DNA of 30,373 bases from Paulinella micropora (taxonomy: Eukaryota; Cercozoa; Imbricatea; Euglyphida): assembly GCA_009731375.1 (NCBI GenBank), contig BJOX01000002.1:410767-441139 (forward strand), in the 5' to 3' direction. Shown here in pieces: positions 23,826 to 30,373 of the stretch. Position 1 is the stretch's first letter, and each line of letters opens with the position of its first letter. Below the pieces are notes generated by a model that saw only the letters and a program-made list of their open reading frames with translations, made no database searches and was not told the DNA's origin. The position numbers were made by a program, and so were the translations under genes.

Positions 23826-24398
23826 TCACAGATATTTTTTTACCGCATCTTTGTTATTAAAATAAGGTTGGTGAATTAAATATTCAAGGTATGGTTTATC
23901 AATCTTAGCGACTTCGTCGATTTTCATTTTTTTATACTTACCATATTGAAGAAAAATATCGATTTCCTTTTGCTGGTCTTCTTTCTTTAATATACATCCT
24001 TCTTCTGTACATGTAGCATTCGCTATCTCTTCACCTACACAAGTGGCTTCGCCACGTTGTGACGCTTCGCTCACATTCGCGTTTATTTCGGTAATTCCAG
24101 TCTCTTTTAAATCAGTCGCCGTAAATGGTGTGCTTGGCTCTTGCTGACCGAAGGTCGCATGCTGACCGAAGGTCGCATCTTCAACTACGTTGGAGTCTTC
24201 AACTACGTTGGAGTCAACCAACACATTTTCCAATGGAATAACTACTTTCACATTGTCGTCCCTCGGCTTGTATTGTTTATAGAAAGAAACAATGTCAGGT
24301 TTAGTCCATTTAATTGTTGGCTTTTTAATTTCGCTGTCAATGTTCGATTTTTCAATTTCATTCAAGTAGTCTTGTTTGGTATTTAGGTCAGTCATCAT
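23826..24398 (-). CDS. Small protein with exonuclease-X C-terminal-like GKY domain (190 aa)
   Basis: An intact 190-residue frame from ATG to TGA. The N-terminal half is Lys/Asp/Glu-rich. Residues about 60-130 are a repetitive hinge (SNVVED twice, ATFGQ twice) whose DNA consists of short palindromes. Residues about 149-190 (FLQYGKYKKMKIDEV, then YLEYLIHQPYF and KKYL) resemble the small domain found at the C-terminus of exonuclease X and in many viral proteins (GKYKG, then Y-x-x-W/Y-L). The next gene, 24422-24685, ends in the same motif, so the two are paralogues. No nuclease catalytic residues are visible; the domain alone would suggest nucleic-acid or protein binding. The start is preceded by AATAATATATG, a TATA-like word as in its neighbours. 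The hinge may have been expanded by hairpin insertion. Confidence 0.6.
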   Translation of the reverse strand: MMTDLNTKQDYLNEIEKSNIDSEIKKPTIKWTKPDIVSFYKQYKPRDDNVKVVIPLENVLVDSNVVEDSNVVEDATFGQHATFGQQEPSTPFTATDLKETGITEINANVSEASQRGEATCVGEEIANATCTEEGCILKKEDQQKEIDIFLQYGKYKKMKIDEVAKIDKPYLEYLIHQPYFNNKDAVKKYL

Positions 24399-24421
24399 AT
24401 ATTATTATTATCATTTTTTTA

Positions 24422-24685
24422 TTAAATATATTTTTTTACTTCACCTTTAATGTCTGTAAATTTTTCAAACCAAGGCTGTTTCATAACCCATTCAATATCT
24501 GAAACCTTCTTCCAGCGATACTTACCAAACGGAAAAACATCGGTTGGCTTTTCTTCTCTACTTTTTTCAATCGCCTTAATTTCTTCATCAATCATCTGTT
24601 GCACATCTCTTACTGAAAAGAATTCCTTATTCTTCTCAATTGAAAGTCGTCCAAATTTTTCAGATAGTCTGGTGAGGGTGGTCAT
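24422..24685 (-). CDS. Small protein with GKY (ExoX-C-like) domain (87 aa)
   Basis: An intact 87-residue frame ending in tandem TAA TAA. Residues 1-48 are charged and probably helical. Residues about 50-87 (FPFGKYRWKKVSDI, then WVMKQPWF and VKKYI) align with the C-terminus of the preceding 190-residue protein, with a short deletion after VSDI. The start follows the TATA-like palindrome at 24688-24701. The gene lies between the polymerase gene and its paralogue, all on the minus strand, separated by short intergenic spaces. Role unknown; likely an accessory protein of the element. Confidence 0.6.
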   Translation of the reverse strand: MTTLTRLSEKFGRLSIEKNKEFFSVRDVQQMIDEEIKAIEKSREEKPTDVFPFGKYRWKKVSDIEWVMKQPWFEKFTDIKGEVKKYI

Positions 24686-24687
24686 TG

Positions 24688-24701
24688 GTCTATATATAGA
24701 C
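24688..24701 (-). promoter_or_regulatory. TATA-like palindrome before the 87-aa gene
   Basis: GTCTATATATAGAC is a perfect 14-nt palindrome ending 2 nt before the ATG (24683-24685). It is the clearest of the TATA-like words in front of genes in this block. Confidence 0.5.
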
Positions 24702-24733
24702 TGGTAAAAAAATTGATGGAAAAAAATTAATTA

Positions 24734-24800
24734 TTGATATTTATCAACTACACTTTCATTCGCTTCGCTCATTCTTGTTTGTTGATAAACATCGATGTTT
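24734..24800. terminator. Gene-end hairpin element, copy 2
   Basis: TTTATCAAC (24740-24748) pairs with GTTGATAAA (24781-24789), followed by the palindrome AAACATCGATGTTT (24787-24800). It lies just past the polymerase stop on the minus strand and is nearly identical to copy 1 at 22297, so it is a likely 3'-end signal of the polymerase transcript. Confidence 0.6.
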
Positions 24801-24833
24801 TAGAATAAGCGGGAGTGAAACGAGAGTGCAATT

Positions 24834-27753
24834 CTAAAATATCATTTGATATCCGTAAGGGATACTATCATTATCTGTATAAAATTCACGTCCGCACCAT
24901 CTTGTTTTATTAACTACTTTTACAACATTCTTTTGATGTTGTATGCTAAAGTGTTCAATATGTTGTTGTTTGCTGTTTCTGCTAGTATGTATTTTCTTCA
25001 TTATAAAGTCTCTGGTATTAGTTAAACTTTCATCCTTATCCATTAATTCATAAGCGGTTGGATTTAATTTTTTCAAATCCAAACCTTTTCCTCTAAAGTA
25101 GAAATGAGTTTTACCTTTTTTTTCATTTTTTTTTACATACTCCAACATATATAATTTTGGTGCTACCCATATTCCCTTATTATTTTACAATCTGTTCCAA
25201 GGTCATCATCCATTCCGCCGATTGCTTTATCTCTAAATCTCTTTATCCGTTCAATGTTTCTTACATGGCTTTGAATGCTGTCTGTGTCTGTATAATAATA
25301 GTCTCGGTCTGGGTCCTTGTCTGGGTTGGCTTCGGTCATATACTTATACATAATTCGTCTGCTGTATGCTAGGATAAATGCTCCGTAGTGAGTTGGTTTT
25401 GTAATTCTTTCTTCTTTTTCTTGCTCATCTCTTGGAATACCACTGATTATCCATAACTCACCATCAGCCTCTTCAAACTTTTCAATATCGGTTATTACGT
25501 GTTTAGCCCAGAATTTCCAATACTCGTGATTTTTTGTTATGTATTTACTTACAGAATTAATTAGTCTTTGAATTGTCTTTCCATATAAAGCATTCATAAA
25601 TAATTTTGCTAATAAATATTGCGGTGTTCCTTTCTTTGAATTTTGTTTTTTCTTGAATAAGTCCAAAATATATTCTTTAAATACTGGTTCGGCTTCTTCA
25701 GTGTAATATCCACGATTGATTTTGACTCGGTAGCCAAGTTCAATCATATCTTCAATATCTATTGAAGTTAGCAATTGGTCTTTCATATCTCTTAACTCCC
25801 ACTTTAAACACCCCTTACTATCTCTATACGGAACCCGCGGATGTAATATATTTTTTGGAGATATGTAATCAACATTATATATCCCGAGTTTGCCTTTCAT
25901 TTCTCCTTCACATTCCTTTATTTCGCCAGTCATAAATAGTTCAAGCATTGCCGTTGGATAAAGTGAGACTACATCCGCATCAATAAGATAATCTGCAACT
26001 TCATCAAAGCCGATTTCGCCATTCACGTATTTTTGATATTGCTCCGAAATAAATCGCCTTTTGCTCGGATAAGTTCTGGCACCATATACAGCCTTTCTAA
26101 AATCTTTTTCTTATTTTAAATTTGGTAGTTGAATAACATATTTACCATCTATCTTCTTTTTCCATAAATTCCAAGTAAGAGACGAAAAAGATATATAAGC
26201 AGTTAAGTTAGTTCTATGTTTTTTATATATTTGATTGTTTAGTGTCGTGTAGTTCCTTTAGTCCCATAACATCTTTTTCTAAGTATGTTAAACATTCGTT
26301 TTTTGTTTTGTCGTCCATCTCTTCCCATCGTTTCGCATTGTCGTGGTCAAAGTCTCCTTTTAACACATTACATCCCAGTGTTTCAAGGTTCTTTTTAAGG
26401 CTTCCCTCAGTATGCTTACATAAATCCCAGAATTTTATATTTTTATATTCTAATGAGATAATAGCACCATTATTCATAAGGGTCGCATTTTTTATTCTTC
26501 TTTTGATAAATTCTTTTTGTAAGTACTAGTGGTCAAACTTACTTCCGTTAAAAGCATTAACATATAATTTCGCTTTTGGTTTCCTTTTTGACAAATCATC
26601 CGCATATTCAAAAATTATATCAAGTAATTTAGGAATACATTCATCGCCTGCTACATATTTAAAGCCGATATCCGAAATGGTATAGCCCGCTATGTATGGT
26701 GTGTGTAATTCGTATTCATTTGTAAAAGTCTCTAAGTCATAATGAAATACTTAATCTTGATTATTATACTTAGCCTCTTCAAAAGTAGTTAATAAAGACC
26801 TCACTTGATTTTCTTTCTTTCTGAGTTTCGCTCTTACATAAGAAATTCTTTTATTATTACATTTATGATTATTGTAATATTCTTTATAACAATCTGGAGG
26901 CTTATTTTTGTTTCTTTTTATGAAACTTATATAATGTCCTTTGAGTAGATAACAAAGCACATCCGCGGTTATTAAAGGGTCATCAAAGTTCCTTAAAGCC
27001 TGCTTTGTTGAAGCATCAGTTAATTCAAAATACTTACCTTCAATACAATATTTTTTCAATATCTCATATCCTATTGAAAATGGTTTCTATGAATTATGTT
27101 CAAGGTTGAATTCACTTCTAATGTCATTACATACTTTTTCATTGAGTTTTGATTTACCTTTCATTGGTAAATTTAGTATGTTTTTAACGACATGAAAGAA
27201 ACAATTATTATCTTTGCTTCTTAGATTAATATGAATTCCTTCGGGTGTTTTATGTTTCTTATCTGTTCCTGTATCATTACAACCGCCTCCGTCTTCTTGT
27301 ATAATTTGAATAGTTATATGTTGAATAATTCTTTCATATCCATTCACACTGGCTTTAAGATTTTGTTCGTTGTATAGATATATATCACAAAACAAATCAT
27401 ATATATCTTTTAATTTGACTGAGTTAAAAGTTGTCCACTTGTAAAACTTACTATCATCAACATCTGTTATATAACCAAACTTAACATGAAGACTTGCTTC
27501 GTTTGTCAGACCTCTATTTTGGCATCCTTAACTGCTCTCATAATTGATATTTCAATAACATCCATATCATAGAAGTTAATGTCAAGATCTTTGAAAGGGT
27601 ATGTATATCCATTTATACCTCTTTTTTTGTCGGTCTTAGTTCTACAAGTTTTACCTCACGCTTCTTCGCTTCCCTTGTCTTAGTTTCCCTTAAGTTCGCC
27701 CTTACCTTCGCTAGTTCTACATTTTCCTTCGTCGGTCTGGGAGGTGGTGGCAT
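24834..27753 (-). pseudogene. polB: Family B DNA polymerase, protein-primed type, broken frame
   Basis: About 2.9 kb, roughly 970 codons, from ATG at 27753 (MPPPPRPTKEN) to TAG at 24834. It would replicate the element's own DNA. In order it shows an NCFFH motif in the N-terminal region (about 27203-27217), exonuclease motif I DLETF (26724-26738), motif II NGSKFD (26532-26549), motif III YLEKD (26271-26285), polymerase motif A DxxSLYP (about 25955-25975), a spacer long enough for the protein-priming TPR1 region, motif B KLFMNALYG (25580-25606), motif C YTDTDS (25277-25294), and a C-terminal WVAPKLYMLEY segment. All catalytic carboxylates seen are retained. The frame is broken by in-frame stops at 27087-27089 (TAG), 26751-26753 (TAA), 26526-26528 (TAG) and 26111-26113 (TAA). 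It also shifts at about 27622-27628 (a seven-base homopolymer), about 27515-27530, about 26226-26235 and about 25163-25170. As assembled it cannot make one protein. The closest relatives should be polymerases of polinton-like viruses, virophages or Mavericks. Confidence 0.85.
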
Positions 27754-27854
27754 ACTTTTTTAATATCAATGCGGTTATAAAAATAATAAAAAATAATAAT
27801 AATAAATTATCTGTTACATATAAATATAATAATATCTTATATTTAAATAGTAAT
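27754..27854. other. AT-rich intergenic space upstream of polB
   Basis: About 100 nt of nearly pure A/T between the polymerase start and the end of the small basic gene. A GATATTAAAAAAGT sequence directly precedes the polymerase ATG. Unlike its neighbours, no TATATA word abuts this start. Confidence 0.4.
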
Positions 27855-28075
27855 TTATTTCAATGCCTCCTCCATTCTTTTCAACTTAAGTAATGCTTGC
27901 TTTACTTCATCTCTTTTTTTCTTTCTTCTTTCCGCTATTATTGCTTTATTTGGTTGTAATACTCCATGGACTTCTGCCTATGTCTTTCTGGATCTTTTTG
28001 TATAAATTTTCTCGCCTTTCTCCGTAAGGCTTCCTTTTTCTCTTCTGGTGTTTTGTATATCGGTTTTCTACCCAT
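27855..28075 (-). pseudogene. Small basic, coiled-coil-like protein, probably frameshifted
   Basis: The ATG at 28075 opens a 45-codon frame (MGRKPIYKTPEEKKEALRRK at its start) ending TAA TAG at 27935-27940. In another frame the same strand continues without a stop to TAA at 27855 as a Lys/Arg/Glu-rich helix (ERRKKKRDEVKQALLKLKRM within it). One indel around 27945-27955 would give a basic protein of about 73 residues. Short proteins of this style, with TPEEKKEA, are common in giant viruses and their parasites; their function is not known, and DNA binding is inferred from charge only. The gene lies 48 nt after the HIRAN gene on the same strand and is preceded by a TATA-like word. The second, partial copy at 29041-29164 belongs to the false duplication. 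Confidence 0.5.
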
Positions 28076-28088
28076 AGTATATAAATAG
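28076..28088 (-). promoter_or_regulatory. TATA-like box before the small basic gene
   Basis: On the minus strand CTATTTATATACT immediately precedes the ATG at 28075, after T-rich sequence. It has the same position relative to the start as the TATA-like words at 22516, 24688 and 28961. Confidence 0.4.
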
Positions 28089-28123
28089 TAAAAAAAATAA
28101 TCTTTAATATATAAAATTAATTA

Positions 28124-28960
28124 TTAAGGGATAGTAATTTCTATTCCATAATGTTTCCCTAATCCTCCTCCATAGATTAAATATTGAACTTGTTTTCTTC
28201 CTTTAAACTTTAGAGCCTCTGCTAGTTGCTTATTAATATATCCAAGTTGTTTTCCACTTTCTGTTTCAACCCTTATCGCATTTTTATCAAATTTATTTTC
28301 TGGTTCGTGTTGAATAAAAGCTTTTTCACTACTTCTTCGGAGATATACAATATTATCCTGTCGCCCTTCAAATGAAACACTCACAACTCTCGTCGTTGTC
28401 ATATTATAGAAACTTTTAGAAAAAGTTTCACAAAAACCTTTTTGCTCAAAGATTTTCAAAATCTTTGTATATATACATAAATAATATTTGTTTAAAATAA
28501 AATTCATTATTTGTTTTTTATTTTCATAATATCTTTCTATGTCATCGTTTCTATATACTATGCGAATTACTTTATGACCACCTATCATAACCTCTTCTTT
28601 CTCCGCAAAAAAATCTCTATGAAACTGAGTTTTTTCATGTGTGTATTTGCCATATATTCCTATCGTTTTTCCACAGACACATGTATATTTTTCTTTAATC
28701 TTTTCTTTTCTCCATTCTGACTTCTTTTGCTTCGCTAATTGTTTGTAATCCGTATTTTTACTATCTTCTTCGTATTTTGATAATACTTCCTTTTCGTAAA
28801 ACTCCCTTGCTTGCTTTTCTGCTTCTTCCTTTGACCTCTTTTTTCCAATGTAAATTATTTTTCTTTTTTGTTCGCCATTTTCTCTCCACCTTATAACGAT
28901 TTCATTTTTTTGAATACATATTCCGCCTTTTGAAACTTTTCTGATTGTTCTCTCACTCAT
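28124..28960 (-). CDS. HIRAN-domain protein with AP2-like and zinc-finger-like regions (278 aa)
   Basis: An intact 278-residue frame from ATG, ending TAA TAA. Residues about 8-60 (KGGICIQKNEIVIRW, then a Lys/Glu helix with EEAEKQAREFY) look like the AP2/integrase-type DNA-binding fold common in phage and giant-virus proteins. C94, C96, H108 and H114 (YTCVCGKTI...H...H) form a C2H2-like motif of a type frequent in viruses of protists. Residues about 190-278 are a HIRAN domain: VVSVSFEG, then QHEPENKFDKNAIRVE with E219, P220, N222, D225 and N227, then GYINKQLAEAL. HIRAN domains, as in HLTF/Rad5-type proteins, bind 3' ends of DNA at stalled or damaged forks. Together the parts suggest a DNA-binding factor for replication or repair of the element, with no ATPase or nuclease attached. 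It is the best-preserved gene of the block. A second identical copy at 29213-30049 is probably an assembly artefact. Confidence 0.75.
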   Translation of the reverse strand: MSERTIRKVSKGGICIQKNEIVIRWRENGEQKRKIIYIGKKRSKEEAEKQAREFYEKEVLSKYEEDSKNTDYKQLAKQKKSEWRKEKIKEKYTCVCGKTIGIYGKYTHEKTQFHRDFFAEKEEVMIGGHKVIRIVYRNDDIERYYENKKQIMNFILNKYYLCIYTKILKIFEQKGFCETFSKSFYNMTTTRVVSVSFEGRQDNIVYLRRSSEKAFIQHEPENKFDKNAIRVETESGKQLGYINKQLAEALKFKGRKQVQYLIYGGGLGKHYGIEITIP

Positions 28961-28970
28961 TCTATATTAT
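28961..28970 (-). promoter_or_regulatory. TATA-like box before the HIRAN gene
   Basis: ATAATATAGA on the minus strand ends directly at the ATG of 28960. The same sequence occurs at 30050-30059 in the duplicated copy. Confidence 0.4.
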
Positions 28971-29030
28971 GACACTTGTAATTCTTTAAATGATAAATAA
29001 AAATATGTCATATGTTTTCTATAAGTGTGC

Positions 29031-29040
29031 NNNNNNNNNN
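29031..29040. other. Assembly gap (10 N)
   Basis: Ten N between the two copies of the 1079-nt duplication. The true gap is probably negative (overlap), and the flanking contigs should be merged. Confidence 0.97.
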
Positions 29041-29164
29041 GGTTGTAATACTCCATGGACTTCTGCCTATGTCTTTCTGGATCTTTTTGTATAAATTTTC
29101 TCGCCTTTCTCCGTAAGGCTTCCTTTTTCTCTTCTGGTGTTTTGTATATCGGTTTTCTACCCAT
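29041..29164 (-). pseudogene. Partial second copy of the small basic gene (contig-edge artefact)
   Basis: The first 41 codons of the gene at 27855-28075, cut by the contig start at 29041. It should disappear when the overlapping contig ends are merged, so it should not be counted as a separate gene. Confidence 0.75.
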
Positions 29165-29212
29165 AGTATATAAATAGTAAAAAAAATAATCTTTAATATA
29201 TAAAATTAATTA

Positions 29213-30049
29213 TTAAGGGATAGTAATTTCTATTCCATAATGTTTCCCTAATCCTCCTCCATAGATTAAATATTGAACTTGTTTTCTTCCTTTAAACTTT
29301 AGAGCCTCTGCTAGTTGCTTATTAATATATCCAAGTTGTTTTCCACTTTCTGTTTCAACCCTTATCGCATTTTTATCAAATTTATTTTCTGGTTCGTGTT
29401 GAATAAAAGCTTTTTCACTACTTCTTCGGAGATATACAATATTATCCTGTCGCCCTTCAAATGAAACACTCACAACTCTCGTCGTTGTCATATTATAGAA
29501 ACTTTTAGAAAAAGTTTCACAAAAACCTTTTTGCTCAAAGATTTTCAAAATCTTTGTATATATACATAAATAATATTTGTTTAAAATAAAATTCATTATT
29601 TGTTTTTTATTTTCATAATATCTTTCTATGTCATCGTTTCTATATACTATGCGAATTACTTTATGACCACCTATCATAACCTCTTCTTTCTCCGCAAAAA
29701 AATCTCTATGAAACTGAGTTTTTTCATGTGTGTATTTGCCATATATTCCTATCGTTTTTCCACAGACACATGTATATTTTTCTTTAATCTTTTCTTTTCT
29801 CCATTCTGACTTCTTTTGCTTCGCTAATTGTTTGTAATCCGTATTTTTACTATCTTCTTCGTATTTTGATAATACTTCCTTTTCGTAAAACTCCCTTGCT
29901 TGCTTTTCTGCTTCTTCCTTTGACCTCTTTTTTCCAATGTAAATTATTTTTCTTTTTTGTTCGCCATTTTCTCTCCACCTTATAACGATTTCATTTTTTT
30001 GAATACATATTCCGCCTTTTGAAACTTTTCTGATTGTTCTCTCACTCAT
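29213..30049 (-). CDS. Second copy of the HIRAN-domain gene, probably assembly duplicate
   Basis: Encodes the same 278 residues as 28124-28960, with no amino-acid difference and the same flanking intergenic sequence. A real tandem duplication that recent is possible. But the boundaries coincide exactly with the gap, so a contig overlap is far more likely. For function see the entry at 28124-28960. Confidence 0.7.
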   Translation of the reverse strand: MSERTIRKVSKGGICIQKNEIVIRWRENGEQKRKIIYIGKKRSKEEAEKQAREFYEKEVLSKYEEDSKNTDYKQLAKQKKSEWRKEKIKEKYTCVCGKTIGIYGKYTHEKTQFHRDFFAEKEEVMIGGHKVIRIVYRNDDIERYYENKKQIMNFILNKYYLCIYTKILKIFEQKGFCETFSKSFYNMTTTRVVSVSFEGRQDNIVYLRRSSEKAFIQHEPENKFDKNAIRVETESGKQLGYINKQLAEALKFKGRKQVQYLIYGGGLGKHYGIEITIP

Positions 30050-30182
30050 TCTATATTATGACACTTGTAATTCTTTAAATGATAAATAAAAATATGTCAT
30101 ATGTTTTCTATAAGTGTGCTGTAGAAGGCTATTTGTCTGTTTTTGTTTCTTTGTATTTATAATCAATAGGAGGGGCTGCAAC

Positions 30183-30231
30183 AACCTAGAAGAGGCGAGA
30201 ATTTGATAAAATTCTTGCCGAGTTCTAGGTT
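30183..30231. other. Long two-part hairpin at the right edge of the block
   Basis: AACCTAGAA (30183-30191) pairs with TTCTAGGTT (30223-30231), and GGCGAGAATTT (194-204) pairs with AAATTCTTGCC (209-219) with one G-T pair. The loop is GATA, with a 2x3 internal bulge. It lies about 60 nt beyond the last virus-like sequence shared by both copies and 10 nt before the GTATGGGG palindromes. It could be an element end, a terminator or a small folded transposon. Confidence 0.6.
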
Positions 30232-30241
30232 ATTATCTACT

Positions 30242-30373
30242 CGTATGGGGATCCCCATACGGGTATGGGCCATACCCGTATGGGGATCCTCATACGGGTA
30301 TAGCCCATACCCGTATGGGGATCCCTATACGGGTATGGCCCATACCCCCCCCCCCCCCCCCCCCCCCCCCCCC
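30242..30373. repeat. Tandem GTATGGGGATCC palindromes ending in poly-C
   Basis: About three units of roughly 37 nt, each made of GTATGGGGATCCCCATAC-type and GGGTATGGGCCATACCC-type palindromes. The first, 30242-30261, is a perfect 20-nt palindrome. The array ends in a run of about 28 C at the window edge. The same motif family surrounds the (GGGGTAT)n satellite on the left of the block (19858-19960). Confidence 0.85.

Larger units (their letters stand above)
27952..29030. repeat. Left copy of a 1079-nt duplication ending at a gap
   Basis: This stretch equals 29041-30119 with a constant offset of 1089 nt. It ends exactly at the N gap, and the other copy starts exactly after the gap. That is the signature of two contigs whose overlapping ends were placed end to end. 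Confidence 0.9.
29041..30119. repeat. Right copy of the 1079-nt duplication
   Basis: Same sequence as 27952-29030. It begins inside the small basic gene and ends just upstream of the HIRAN gene. Beyond 30119 the sequence continues into flanking DNA not present after the left copy. Confidence 0.9.

Noticed and set aside
28511-29809. Plus-strand frames 28511-28720 and 29600-29809
   Set aside because: Antisense shadows of the HIRAN gene; identical because of the contig-overlap duplication.

Overview
This is a eukaryotic scaffold piece, not a bacterial one. It has assembly gaps of exactly 10 N at 14647-14656, 15645-15654 and 29031-29040. It also has very dense microsatellites and one cellular gene with GT-AG introns. 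The host cannot be named from the sequence. The right third carries an AT-rich block of virus-like genes of the kind seen in polinton-like viruses, virophages and relatives of protist or algal giant viruses.

Region 1 (1 to about 19510) is almost entirely simple-sequence DNA: GTAT/CATA, TATC/GATA, GGAT, AT, GT, GA, GAA/CTT, AAT, GAT, GATTA and CAAGAT/AAAGAT arrays. Many arrays are organised into higher-order repeats in which a private 20-60 nt non-microsatellite spacer recurs every 50-200 nt. Short islands of ordinary sequence lie at 479-712, 2811-3070, 11331-11790 (partly duplicated at 12552-12780), 14657-15612 and 15655-15810. I find no convincing gene here. The long open frames are translations of repeats.

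Region 2 (19511-21067) has about 350 nt of ordinary sequence, a heptanucleotide (GGGGTAT)n satellite with flanking GTATGGG/CCATACCC palindromes, and an AT-rich stretch.

Region 3 (21068 to about 22288, minus strand) is a cellular, higher-GC gene with at least two and probably three exons. It encodes a Cys/His-rich, acidic-tailed and probably nuclear protein. Its 5' part stops where the AT-rich virus-like block begins.

Region 4 (about 22290-30240) is the virus-like block: a virion-protein-like gene (+); two small proteins sharing an exonuclease-X-C-terminal-like GKY domain (-); a family B, apparently protein-primed DNA polymerase (-) with all exonuclease and polymerase motifs but broken by four in-frame stops and four frameshifts; a small basic protein (-); and a protein joining an AP2-like region, a zinc-finger-like motif and a HIRAN domain (-). 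TATA-like boxes sit directly before several start codons, and related hairpins containing AAACATCG recur at gene ends. The apparent second HIRAN gene is almost certainly an assembly artefact: 1079 nt at the end of the left contig are repeated at the start of the right contig. No major capsid, packaging ATPase or protease gene is visible, so this is either a remnant of a larger element or an unusually compact polB element. A (C)CATACCC/GGGTATGG palindrome family flanks the block on both sides, and the window ends in poly-C.
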